This document shows positions 46,272-57,984 of a stretch of DNA of 64,000 bases, one piece after another. The number at the start of each line of letters is the position of its first letter. Positions within the stretch are counted from its first letter, which is position 1. The position numbers and the translations under genes are program-made. The notes beneath the pieces were generated by a model, which worked only from the letters and a program-made list of their open reading frames with translations, was not told the DNA's origin and did not search any database. Source of the stretch: Semisulcospira habei (lineage: Eukaryota > Mollusca > Gastropoda > Semisulcospiridae); NCBI GenBank assembly GCA_036245525.1, contig BTPG01000001.1, positions 181,023,076 through 181,087,075 of the forward strand. Reading direction: 5' to 3'.

Positions 46272-46590
46272 AGTGGCTCCAATGTCCTCCATTTACTAAA
46301 TTGGGGTGCTCCATATGGCTCTAAGAATGTCACTGCATCATGAGAATGACCCATGTTCAGCTCTAGCTTTTATGGCTTCGATGTGAGGCCTCCACGTGAA
46401 TCCAATAATTTATTTGTTGCCAGTAAAGTTCTGTCTGCGTTCCAGTGGCTCCAATGTCCTCCATTACAATTGGGTGCCCATGGTCTAGATGTCACTGCAT
46501 GAGATGACCCAGTCAGCTCGCTTTATGGCTTCGAGTGAGCCTCCACGTGAATCCATAAGTTGTTGCCAGAAGGTCTCCGTCTGACCCGGC
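46272..46590. repeat. Tandem duplication in which one unit has many small deletions
   Basis: Unit 1 is about 46272-46440 and unit 2 about 46441-46590. Both start TTCCAGTGGCTCCAATGTCC. Unit 2 reads as unit 1 with roughly twenty scattered losses of one to three bases and few substitutions. Confidence 0.75.
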
Positions 46591-46883
46591 TCTTCCATCT
46601 GATTGAAAAAGATGGTCTAGCTCAGTCCAGCCGCTGACTCTTTTGGCAACATCCTGGATTCTGCATGATGCTATTTCTTTATGTTCTGCTGCGCTCCACA
46701 CTGCAAAGTCATCCGCATGGAGGATGTTCGAGATGAACCTTGGTACTGTTGGACGGAGGTCATTAATGCAGACCAAAAACAGCGTCAGACACAACATCTC
46801 CCTGAGGTACAGCTTCCCCGAATTTGACAAGACTGCTGAATGTGCAGACGGTAGAAGCTTCAGCGGCAGACCCTGTTAAACAT

Positions 46884-47943
46884 GGTTTAACTAAAAATAA
46901 TTACAATTACATTGATGGGTCACATTGAAATTAATGAAATGATCACAAATTGTATGCTCAATATGCATACTTTGATAGGAAAACTGGCAACAATTTTTAA
47001 ACAGAGAAGTATGACATAAGCAATTGTTATGATCATTAAATTTGCGTTCCTTTGCGTACTGGTAAAATAAGGGGTAGGGCAGCAGATTTAGCCACTGTCG
47101 CCCCTAAATGCATCACAGCATCATAAAATCAGGTTGGGAGTAACTGTGGTACTCCATCCTAACCAATAAAACCTTTAAAAAAATCTATCAGTTGTATACA
47201 AAATTACTGAGGGCATCGGAAACAACGTACGTTTCCTAATTCGGCAATTTTAATTGGGGAAAACGCTATCATTCATCACGAACGTTCCGTAAAGGATGCC
47301 GACTTTCCTTATTTTATTGCACTTTATGCTCACATTATTTAAACTTAATAGGTAAAGAGAGGTCAAAATGAAATGGAATAATTTTAGTAAAAAAAAATTA
47401 ATTAATTTTGTGTATTTTTAAAACTTGGGGGTAGGGATACAAAATCAACCATTGTGGCTCTCACAGTGATCACAGCATCACCTAGTTAAGTTTATAATAA
47501 TTGTGACATCCTGTTTTAATGATGTAAACCTTAAAATGGACTGTCAGTGCTATAGAAAATGTCTAAAGGCATCTGACACATTATTTTTGTCTCTTTTTTT
47601 TTTGTGATTTCACGGAAATGGCGTTTACAGGGTGCACAAATACCTTTACTGTGAGCCAGAGATTCAATATTTTTTTCATTCTGTTTTTTGCAGAGGATGC
47701 AGAAGGTGTGCCTTAACATAATATTGCCTGATTTGGGCTTCTGGAAGCAATTCTGATTTATTTAGAGGAAAATGTTTCTCAACCTCATTTTAGCATGTGC
47801 GAAGAGTGTTAATGGGGGTATCCTTGCGCCATCTGCTATATCTCTGGTGTGTTCCTAAGGATTTTCGGGGAACATGGCTTAAACATCTCAGGACATACCA
47901 AGGTACATTTTAAAACCCATCTAGACATGGCTAGCTTATGGAC
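46884..47943 (-). repeat. Right arm of the 1.1-kb inverted repeat
   Basis: Reverse complement of the left arm without the LINE. It ends GCTAGCTTATGGACTATA, matching the hairpin terminus at 43070-43086. Confidence 0.85.
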
Positions 47944-48625
47944 TATATTCGTCACTTGAAAGAAAATATGCGTCTTCATCCGGAACGTAAACATGGGTGT
48001 AATCTTATTTACATTATCCTGGTCAAAGAGCTTAGCGTCCTAGCCACTGACATTAAAATGCCATGCGAATTTGTGATCGGTAATGGCACAGCGGAGGCTA
48101 CGTTAATGAACAAACATAATAACACTTGTTGAAGGAACTGAAAATGCCTTTGTGGGTAAAGAATGGTCTGAGTGGAACAGAAAGGTCTTTATTCTGTACG
48201 AAAACATTCAGCATCTTTATACACCCGTATAAAATCGGCGTTGACCACAACAATGATACTGTTTATGTTGTGTGGTCACATCAGTTAAGCTCGCTCCCTA
48301 GCTAAGAAGTCTTAGGCAAAGTTTAAGTTACATTTAAGATCGACGCTAAGCTCACCTGGCAAGGTAAGCATGCCCATGTAACATGTTTTCTGCCAAGTTA
48401 ACTGTCTTCACGCTAAGCATTCATGCAACCCACCACTCAGTGCGTCGGGGGTTCTTTCTCCGGGTACTCCTGTTCTTCCACCCCCCACCCATCCCCCACC
48501 CGCCACACTTTGGTACCGGTTTCAGGCCACTTTACAAATTTAAAATACAAGCGATCAAAAATCTCTGTAACTTCAGTAGCTGAACTGGCCCTTTGTCTGT
48601 CTTGTACTGTGTTTGTCTTAAATGG
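47944..48625. other. Unassigned sequence
   Basis: No supported gene. A C-rich stretch lies near 48479-48505. Confidence 0.35.
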
Positions 48626-48629
48626 CGTA

Positions 48630-48728
48630 AATCCGTGTCTGTTACGTGAGTGTGCGTGTTGGGTTTCAGTTCGCGGCGCTTTGAGTCGATTTGCCCCAAA
48701 ATTGAGAAAAAGCGCCTATATAATAGCG

Positions 48729-48767
<39 letters not shown>

Positions 48768-48782
48768 TATTATTATTATTGT
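48630..48782 (+). repeat. SINE-like repeat with (ATT)n tail, copy 2
   Basis: Shares TACGTGAGTGTGCGTGTTGG, GTTCAGTT.. CGCGGC, GCGCCTATATAA and an ATT tail with 24480-24616. The ATT run is about 50 bases with one gap. Confidence 0.55.
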
Positions 48783-49245
48783 TGTTCCACATGGCGCGAA
48801 GATGATCATAGTTTAGCTCAAGTAAGTTATATTTGATTGCAACAGTTGTCACAGTGCTGATGATTTTGATGTGAGAGAGCTGAATTTGACGTGGGAGAGC
48901 TGATTTTGACAATGTGTGAATCTGAGGGAGGACACACTGTCTCATGTCATCACAAACCATGCAGACAGCGAGTTTCCCCTGAGAACAGCTGCCATCTTCC
49001 TCGAGCGGAGTCCAGCGATACGAGAAGAAACATCATGTCATCGGTAAATGCGTGTTGCCGAAATATAGAAGAGATAGGAGAAGTATGTCAGAGAGGCCAG
49101 GAATGTGAGACAGTGAAAGCTAGGAACCAGTTATTAACAGTCGTCGTCTAATGTGATACATGATCGCCAATGGACCACTGCCGATTAGGACGCGCGTGAT
49201 GTTTAGTTGTGTAGATATGCGGTGTTCAGTGCCGGTTCTAGTTCT
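48783..49245. other. Unassigned sequence
   Basis: GGGAGGACACACTGTCTCATG at about 48924-48944 recurs exactly at about 49733-49753, an 0.8-kb-spaced direct repeat of unknown nature. The 86-codon cysteine-containing frame at 48891-49151 includes one of the copies and is not supported as an exon. Confidence 0.4.
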
Positions 49246-49350
49246 AGTCAGCAAAAGGTCCTCCGGCCGAATTCGGCCGTCCTTAGTCTACGTCACTGAA
49301 GACACTGTGCGCAGGTCAACTACGGTCGACCTCGGTCCGAGGACCTTTTA
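49246..49350 (+). mobile_element. Small MITE with 'AGTCAGCAAAAGGTC' end, copy 1
   Basis: Starts AGTCAGCAAAAGGTCCTCCG and closes with CGAGGACCTTTT, an incomplete inverted match. It relates to the fuller element at 51226-51512. It contains the palindrome GGCCGAATTCGGCC. Confidence 0.5.
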
Positions 49351-50470
49351 TCTCCTGGATATGCACGCAACAAACAGCTGCACTGAAACACATTTCACCG
49401 TTTACCGTATAACCACAACGGCGCGAAGTAGTGCCCTGATCCGTTGAATCACGAGTCACGGTAAGTGAAGACAACGATGGGACATGGACGAGAGTGTGAA
49501 ACTGTGAAACAATCTCGTGCCGGGCGGAAGTGTGACCCGCCGCCACGTTTTGTTTTGAGGTGAAAGGGAAAGGCTTTCAAAAACAAACACAGAAAACCAC
49601 ACAAAGATATTTTTTTTTTAAGCGCTGTTGTGACTCGAGTTGTCGTGCTGCTGTGGCCTCTGTGAACACTTTCGGAGACTTTTTCTGCCATTGTGAAGAT
49701 TTATCTGAGTTTGGCATTAGCGCATCTCTCAAGGGAGGACACACTGTCTCATGCTGAGGCAAGCACATGGAGATCAGAGTGACCGCCCCTGAGAAATCGC
49801 TATTTTTGTCCCAAAAATGGCTCCTGAAAATAAAAATTGAAACAGTACAGTAACGGCGCATGTGCCATCATAGCAAGACAGCAATATCTTGCAGCACCAT
49901 GAGCTCGTGAGCATTCAGATCCCAGCGAATCAACAAAAAGATCCGTTGGTCAATATAGGCCCGATGACTGTTTGCTCGCGTTTCAACCCACTGCAAATTT
50001 CTGGTAAGATAATGCCGAGTCTATGTACATGACTTGTCACAATCCACAAGAAGTCAGACTGGTGAAATGTTGGGAGACACCAAGAGTAATGGGCCGTAAA
50101 CAGTGAGTACAAGTGAGTCGGTTACAGCCGATCTCATGGTGTGGGTGCTAGGTAGGTGACAGGCTGGTAAGGGGCAAAAATCAAATACATGCAGCGGCAT
50201 CACCGGAAATGTCTCCAGTGTTAAATTCATCTAGACACAATGCCGACTCCGCCCAAGCTTCCTTATTATTAAACGCCCTTTTCGTGTGTTTTAAACAACT
50301 TAGTTGTAGATTCGTATGCGGTTCATAAAAGTGTGTCCCTTTATCCATAAAAGATCATGTTTGTTTTGCTGGGTTACAAACAAGCACGGGTTTTTAAAAG
50401 CAGGTCATATCACAAGTATATTAAACATAGCAATCTCATTGAAAATCAGTACCATGCGTTCGCGGGGTTT
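49351..50470. other. Unassigned sequence
   Basis: No supported gene. Opposite-strand open frames overlap throughout 49449-49861. Confidence 0.35.
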
Positions 50471-50563
50471 ATTATCATGCACACGAACACATACGCAGAC
50501 GCAAACACACACACAATCAACAAACACACAAAGAGACACACACACACACATACACAAACACAC

Positions 50564-50955
<392 letters not shown>

Positions 50956-51225
50956 AAAGACACATACGATTCAGAATCAAAAGAGCACTGACGGTCTTTT
51001 GACCGATCACTTTGTCTCACTTTCGAGGTAAAGGTTAATTTAAAGAAAAAGAAAGGCACTACATTAGTGCATGGTTAAACCATTGGTGTACTCTTTCTGT
51101 TTGTCCGCCGACATTACAAAGCCTTTTTGTTTCAAGCAAGTGGGATTTTTGGCCGGCCATAAAGATGGGTGTGGGGTGAGCGCGGCTTAGGCAGGCATGC
51201 AAGTGATATCGGTAACAATGGACCT

Positions 51226-51512
51226 AGTCAGCAAAAGGTCATCTGGAAGACGTCCGCCGCCCTTGGCCCGTTCACAACAGCAGCTGACGCCGGCCGGAAG
51301 ACCTTTTAAAACAGCACGTGGAAACAATCAGGTGGCCGCATTTATCACTAACCTACCCGCCCTATGCAGGTCTGCACAATTTCTCTCGGCCGCCTTCCCT
51401 CTGCAAGAGGCACATATCCTCAAGAGGGGGCCCAACATGTTGGCAGGCATCGGCCCAGCAAGCAAAATGTGCACAAAAAGTCCAACATCGGAACGAAGAC
51501 CTTTTGCTGACT
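51226..51512. mobile_element. MITE with 15-bp inverted ends 'AGTCAGCAAAAGGTC'
   Basis: The 15-bp ends at 51226-51240 and 51498-51512 are perfect reverse complements. Length 287 bp. It resembles the shorter copy at 49246-49350. The superfamily is not clear. Confidence 0.7.
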
Positions 51513-51642
51513 GAAGGCTAATTGCTCCGTGATGGTACAGGCCACTGGCTACGAGGTATGATCAAAAAGTAATGATAGTTGTGCCATAACATCAGAACCG
51601 CTGGCCCAGTTTACTCGATATTTTCACATTTTGTAATACAAT

Positions 51643-51670
51643 ACTATCATCCACCGTTTATGCAAAATTT
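51643..51670 (+). other. 28-bp target-site duplication of the LINE (left copy)
   Basis: Matches 53680-53707 at 27 of 28 positions, including ATCCACCGTTTATGCAAAAT. The right copy lies directly after the LINE's GA-rich tail. Confidence 0.8.
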
Positions 51671-53679
51671 CGGTGACTACAGAGGCTTTTACGAAGCGCT
51701 AAAAGCAGTGTATGGCCCCAGGCACATGGTACAAAGTCCCCTGCGAAGCGCTGATGGACAGGCACCCCTCACAGATAAATACCTCCATCTTCAACCGCTG
51801 GTCCAGAACCTCTTCACCGCTGAGCGCACTGTTCAAAAAGCAGCCATCCTCCAGATCCGATATCTCCCAGTGAAGGTTGAATTGGACGAACCGAAGAGAC
51901 CCTCACAGCCATCCATCAGATCAAGAGTGGCAAAGCAGCAGTAATTGACGGAATCCCGGAAAAGATCTGGAAACATGGAGGCCCAGCACTGCACAACAAG
52001 CTCCATGACCTCTTTCTCTGCTGCTGGGAGCAAGGAACACTACCAAAGGATCTCCGTGATGCAGTCCTCGTCACCCTGTACAAGAACAAAGGAGAGAAGT
52101 CTGCCTGCTCCAACTATCGTGGAATTACCCTGCTGTCCATTGCCGGGAAAATTTTCGCAAGGCTGCTCCTGAATCGGCTGGTATCTTCCATTGCTGAAGA
52201 CCACCTCCCAGAGGGCCAGTGTGGCTTCAGAGCCAACAGGAGCACCACCGACATGGTCTTTATGCCGAGACAGGAGAAGTGCCGCGCGCAGAACAAAGGG
52301 CTGTACATAACGTTTGTAGGCCTAACAAAAGCGTTCGACACTGTGAAGAGGAAAGGCATGTGGCAGATCCTGGAGCGACTTGGCTGTTCCCCAAAGTTCC
52401 TCAGCATGATCGTCCAGCTGCACGAGGACCAGCAAGGCCAGGTCAGACTCAACACTGACCTCTCACAACCAATCCCCATTCTCAACGGCGTGAAGCTGGG
52501 CTGCGTGCTGGCACCGACCCTCTTCACCAGCTGTTTTAGCATGATGTTGAAGCAGGCCACAGAGGACCTTGAGAATGACGACGCCGTGTACATCAGGTAC
52601 CGTGTCGATGGTAGCCTGTTCAACCTCAGACGACTGCAGGCCCACACCAAAACCCTAGACCGACTGATTCGTGTGCTGCTCTTTGCTGATGATGCTGCCC
52701 TCGTTGCACACACAGAGAGAGCCCTGCAGCGCATCACGTCCTGCCTCGCAGACGCCGCCCAGCTCTTTGGACTCGAGGCCAGTCTGAAGAAGAGAGAGGC
52801 CCTCCACCAGCCGGCACCCAAGGAAGAGCATCGCCCTCCCATCACCATTGGCGAGTCTGAACTGAAGTCAGTGCACCAGTATACCTACCTTGGTTGCATC
52901 ATCACGTCAGACGCCAAGATTGACAAGGAGCTGGACAACAGGCTGGCAAAAGCGGACAGCGCTTTCGGGCGACAATTCAAGCGGGTGTGGCACAATCAAC
53001 AGCTGAAAAAGGCACCAAGATCAGCGTGTACAGAGCTGTCGTCCTCACCACCCTGCTGTATGGTTCCGAGTCCTGGGCCCTCTATCGCAGCCAACTAGGA
53101 CTCCTCGAACGCCTCCACCAGCGCTACCTGCGTACCATCCTCGGTATCCAATGGAGTGACTGTCACCAACGTCGAGGTCCTTGAACAGGCAGAGACCGGA
53201 AGCATCGAGGCCTTGCTGCTGCGGACACAGCTCCGCTGGGCGGGGCATGTCTCCAGGATGGAGGATCATCTCCTGCCCAAGATCACCCTGTACGGCGAGC
53301 TCGCCACTGGACACCGAGACAGAGGGGCACCAATGAAGAGATACAAAGACTGTCTCAAGAAGTCACTCAGTGCCTGTCACATCGACCACCGCCAGTGGTC
53401 TTCTCTTGCTGCGGACCGCGACACCTGGCGCTCCACCATTCACAAGGCAGCAGTCTCCTTTGAGGACTCTCCCCTAGCTAGCCTTAAGGACAAGCGGCTC
53501 AGGAGAAAAAACAGAGACGCCGCATCTCAGAACCCTGACCAGACCTCCCCCTGCAGCCACTGCGGTCGAACCTGCCTGTCCCGGATTGGCCTCCGCCGCC
53601 ACGAGCGTGCCTGCAGATGACGTGGACAACCCCTGTAGAATCTTCGTTCGCGAAGTCAAGCCAAGAGAGAGAGAATAGC
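51671..53679 (+). mobile_element. 5'-truncated APE-type LINE (RT and zinc finger), degenerate
   Basis: Starts inside the linker between endonuclease and RT (FYEALKAVYGPRHMVQSPLR). RT motifs follow across several frames: CSNYRGITLLSIAGKIFARL, CGFRANRSTTDMVF, then ITFVGLTKAFDTV (motif A), NGVKLGCVLAPTLF, LLFADDAALVAHTE (motif C) and YLGCIITSDAKIDKE. The C-terminal part includes LRWAGHVSRMED and a CSHCGRTC..H finger. The motif A catalytic aspartate is replaced by glycine (GGC at 52319-52321), and frameshifts occur near 53030 and 53161. The tail is GAGAGAGA. Its 3' 0.7 kb belongs to the left arm of the large inverted duplication. Confidence 0.88.
52253..53098 (+). pseudogene. LINE reverse-transcriptase core frame
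   Basis: A 281-codon frame holding RT motifs A to E. Residue 23 is Gly where the family has the catalytic Asp of motif A; LFADDAAL (residues about 142-149) keeps the motif C aspartates. The frame leaves the LINE reading near residue 255, where it no longer encodes the ...ISVYRAVVLTTLLYGS segment. It cannot act as an RT. Confidence 0.85.
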
Positions 53680-54564
53680 ACTGTCATCCACCGTTTATGC
53701 AAAATTTTAGCTACTTCATGCGACATTCAAAGGCAATGTGGTATTCTGATGAATTTAAGTCTTTTGCTTGGTCCTGGATGCGGGAAAGCTACGTCATGCC
53801 ATCCTCTTTTTTATGTTTAGGGAAGAATCAAAAGACGCATTGGTCGCTGCAGAGAGCCGGTATAGAGGCTACGCGCAGCCTCTATGCGCGGCAAGGACTG
53901 TATGATGGTTGAGGAAGAACACGAATGTTTTGCTTTTCTGTGTAGGACAAAATGACCTTGGCTTAATGGTCACTTTTGGAAAAATAATTTCCTACAGGAT
54001 ATTTTGCATTGACTGCGCGCTTTACTGGTAAAATAGGAACAGTGACATGGACCTCTAAGTTTGAAACACGATGGGATAAACCATAACCCACAAAGTGAGA
54101 GCTGTCAACTGTACCTTTTATCTTTGACCTGATTCTGATGTTGAAATATCTCCTATTGAACAAAATGAGGATTTCATCCCAAAGTCTACCGTATTGTTTG
54201 GAGCTCACGTGCCTTTTTTTAATATTTTTTTTAGGACCATTCAGAGTTGTTCATATTATTAAGTTTATCCTTCTGATCCACTTCCCTCCTCTCTAAGCCA
54301 ACCTCTGATCAACACACACGCCGGCACACACAAATAAAGACGGACACACGGCGCTTCCCGCCATTAGTACGCTCTGTGGGCTGGAGTAGCAACAGGAATT
54401 CTAAAGAAGAATAGCAGGAGCAGCAAAATTACGGCACTATAAGCTTGGCGTCATGGAATCGCTTGTCTCAAGACGCCGTGTACAGTGACGAAATTGATGT
54501 TTCACGTCACTCACCCGAAAGGACGCGGCCTCTTCCAGGGCTGACTGTTTTTTTCCACACAGCC
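52972..54564 (+). repeat. Left arm of a large inverted duplication
   Basis: About 1,593 bp, matching the reverse complement of 56060-57662 with roughly one difference per hundred bases. It holds the LINE 3' end, unique DNA (53708-54160) and an 'AAAGTCTACCGTATT' MITE-like copy. Confidence 0.93.
54165..54564 (+). mobile_element. MITE-like repeat, 'AAAGTCTACCGTATT' subfamily (left arm)
   Basis: Same block order as 19050-19455: AAAGTCTACCGTATTGTTTG, TTCAGAGTTGTTCATATT, CTTCCCGCCATTAGTACGCT. Confidence 0.75.
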
Positions 54565-54570
54565 TCTTCC

Positions 54571-54965
<395 letters not shown>

Positions 54966-56057
54966 AATAAAGATAAGATAAGATAATGATAAACTTTATT
55001 GCCAGATGCCAAAAAATTAGGAATTTTTTTGCGGCGTAACTGACGAGCGTCCATATTAAGATCAACACATAAAACATACATACATCACAATCAAGCAGAC
55101 TCAAAAATACCAAACCACACATATGTATAGCAGTTATTGCGCTAAGTATGCACACACGTCTAAGTAAGTAAAATATATTCAAAAACGTCTATAGCATAAT
55201 AACCATATTATGACAACCAAAACTGCCAGGTGAGCCGCCGCGCAACGAAACAGATTAACTAAGTTCATATGTATTTGTAAAGTGACTGTATATCTTATTT
55301 AAGAAGAGGTTTAATAGAACATAAAAGAACTCTAAACAACCGTGATGGGCTGTAGGTAATTCTAACTTAGGGACTTTGAATCAATCTGCTGAGTTGTATC
55401 ATATCGCAGCCACATTAGACAGGACATGAACAGCCAAAGGATAAAAGCTCTTCTGAAAACGAGTGGTTTTGGCCTTAATGGATCTAAAGCGTGAGCCAGA
55501 TGGCAAGGGCTCGAACAGGCTATGTGCAGGATGGTGCTCGTCATGTATGATGGAGCTCGCTCTCTTGATGGTGCGTGCGTGGTACAGAGATTCCAGCGAG
55601 AGGAGATCGCTTCCAACAATATGAGATGCTGATTTGATCACCCTATTTAATTTCTTGCGGGCTTCGTCGGTTGCGCTACCATACCACACCGCCATTGAGA
55701 AGGTAAGAACGCTCTCAACGGCGGCGCGGTAAAACTGCACCATGATCTGCTGACTGACGCCAAAAGACTTCAACCGCCGAAGAAAAAACAGGCGCTGCTG
55801 GGCTTTCTTTACTAGCTGTTCAATATTCTTCTCCCACTTTGGCAGATCGTGCGAAATGAGAGTACCCAGGAACTTGAACATTTCAACAATTTTAGTGTCA
55901 TTTCCTTGGATGGTTAAGGGAAGGGGGGTCAGGTTTCTTTTTTCTGAAATCAATTATCGTTTCCTTGGTCTTACAAACATGCAAATCCGGGTTGTTGTCA
56001 GAGCACCAGCCTACTAACATGTCTACCTCATCCCGATATGCACTCTCGTCATTGTTA
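54966..56057 (-). mobile_element. 5'-truncated L2/CR1-like LINE in the palindrome spacer
   Basis: On the minus strand the frame 56057-55954 reads ESAYRDEVDMLVGWCSDNNP, then a shift; 55953-55399 (184 codons) reads FKFLGTLISHDLPKWEKNIE, VKKAQQRLFFLRRLKSFGVS, YRAAVESVLTFSMAVWYGSA, HPAHSLFEPLPSGSRFRSIK and KSFYPLAVHVLS. This is the C-terminal third of a Jockey-superfamily (CR1/L2/Rex-like) RT. The element ends in AATAAAG plus TTATC-type repeats near 54966-55000. Endonuclease and RT core are missing. Confidence 0.85.
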
Positions 56058-56059
56058 TG

Positions 56060-57662
56060 GCTGTGTGGAAAAAAACAGTCAGCCCTGGAAGAGGCCGCGT
56101 GCCTTTCGGGTGAGTGACGTGAAACATCAATTTCGTCACTGTGTACACGGCGTCTTGAGACAAGCGATTCCATGACGCCAAGCTTATAGTGCCGTAATTT
56201 TGCAGCTCCTGCTATTCTTCTTTAGAATTCCTGTCGCTACTCCAGCCCACAGAGCGTACTAATGGCGGGAAGCGCCGTGTGTCCGTCTTTATTTGTGTGT
56301 GCCGGCGTGTGTGTTGATCAGAGGTTGGCTTAGAGAGGAGGGAAGTGGATCAGAAGGATAAGCTTAATAATATGAACAACTCTGAATGGTCCTAAAAAAA
56401 AAATAAAAAAAAAGGCACGTGAGCTCCAAACAATACAGTAGACTTTGGGATGAAATCCTCATCTTGTTCAATAGGAGATATTTCAACATCAGAATCAGGT
56501 CAAAGATAAAAGGTACAGTTGACAGCTCTCACTTTGTGGGTTATGGTTTATCCCATCGTGTTTCAAACTTAGAGGTCCATGTCACTGTTCCTATTTTACC
56601 AGTAAAGCGCGCAGTCAATGCAAAATATCCTGTAGGAAATTATTTTTCCAAAAGTGACCATTAAGCCAAGGTCATTTTGTCCTACACAGAAAAGCAAAAC
56701 ATTCGTGTTCTTCCTCAACCATCATACAGTCCTTGCCGCGCATAGAGGCTGCGCGTAGCCTCTATACCGGCTCTCTGCAGCGACCAATGCGTCTTTTGAT
56801 TCTTCCCTAAACATAAAAAAGAGGATGGCATGACGTAGCTTTCCCGCATCCAGGACCAAGCAAAAGACTTAAATTCATCAGAATACCACATTGCCTTTGA
56901 ATGTCGCCTGAAGTAGCTAAATTTTGCATAAACGGTGGATGACAGCGCTATTCTCTCTCTCTCTCTCTTGGCTTGACTTCGCGAACGAAGATTCTACAGG
57001 GGTTGTCCACGTCATCTGCAGGCACGCTCGTGGCGGCGGAGGCCAATCCGGGACAGGCAGGTTCGACCGCAGTGGCTGCAGGGGGAGGTCTGGTCAGGGT
57101 TCTGATATGCGGCGTCTCTGTTTTTTCTCCTGAGCCGCTTGTCCTTAAGGCTAGCTCGGGGAGAGTCCTCAAAGGAGACTGCTGCCTTGTGAATGGTGGA
57201 GCGCCAGGTGTCGCGGTCCGCAGCAAGAGAAGACCACTGGCGGTGGTCGATGTGACAGGCACTGAGTGACTTCTTGAGACAGTCTTTGTATCTCTTCATT
57301 GGTGCCCCTCTGTCTCGGTGTCCAGTGGCGAGCTCGCCGTACAGGGTGATTTGGGCAGGAGATGATCCTCCATCCTGGAGACATGCCCCGCCCAGCGGAG
57401 CTGTGTCCGCAGCAGCAAGGCCTCGATGCTTCCGGTCTCTGCCTGTTCAAGGACCTCGACGTTGGTGACATAGTCACTCCATTGGATACCGAGGATGGTA
57501 CGCAGGTAGCGCTGGTGGAGGCGTTCGAGGAGTCCTAGTTGGCTGCGATAGAGGGCCCAGGACTCGGAACCATACAGCAGGGTGGTGAGGACGACAGCTC
57601 TGTACACGCTGATCTTGGTGCCTTTTTCAGCTGTTGATTGTGCCACACCCGCTTGAATTGTC
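56060..57662 (-). repeat. Right arm of the large inverted duplication
   Basis: About 1,603 bp, reverse complement of the left arm. Unlike the left arm it keeps the AT of LINE codons GAC-TAT (left arm loses it near 53161), so its LINE frames (57012-57299 and 57296-57667, minus) are a little less broken. It ends within the LINE at the sequence GACAATTCAAGCGGGTG. Confidence 0.93.
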
Positions 57663-57984
57663 ACCAATTACGGTAGAAATGATAAACTGAAGGGACAAAG
57701 TTAATTTCAGAGTAAGAAATTAGTAACAGAATGATGTCGCGGCATCCGGTGGAGAGTTGGCTTTTGCAGTTCAGTTTTACTTATTTGTGCACTCCCAAAT
57801 TTGGCAAAAGCAAGCGACTGCGCCAACAATATTCATAAACGTCGACTGATAAAAACATGTAGGCCTAACGATCTGAAAAGCGAAAACGAGTAGGATAAGG
57901 TTTTAAGACCACGAGAGTGATATTCTCAGTATCACATCAACACTGATGTAAAAATCTATTTCTTACTCACCTAAGAAAAACAAA
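57663..57984. other. Unassigned AT-rich sequence
   Basis: No feature recognised between the palindrome edge and the next LINE. Confidence 0.4.

Larger units (their letters stand above)
44578..46883 (-). mobile_element. LINE with C-terminal RNase H, degenerate, between the inverted-repeat arms
   Basis: Read from 46830 downward: INDLRPTVPRFISNILHADD (RT motif C, here ADD), a duplicated TWRPHIEA segment, LEPLESRTAHMMKRLTKHRQ, then the RNase H end LQWIPVHSGVAGNGEAPGQS at about 45757, and finally HILQTCPYREA, the start of a C-terminal zinc motif, near 44960. RNase H at the C-terminus occurs in the I, Ingi, LOA and related clades. It is full of frameshifts, with an insertion at about 45020-45510 between RNase H and the end. 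Confidence 0.7.

Noticed and set aside
48891..49151. Cysteine-containing 86-codon frame as a secreted-peptide exon
   Set aside because: Part of it is a direct repeat found again at 49733, and there is no signal peptide or convincing splice site.
51546..51640. Mariner-like terminus (GTATGATCAAAAAGTAATGA)
   Set aside because: The motif resembles some mariner ends, but no matching inverted end or transposase was found around 53708-53960.
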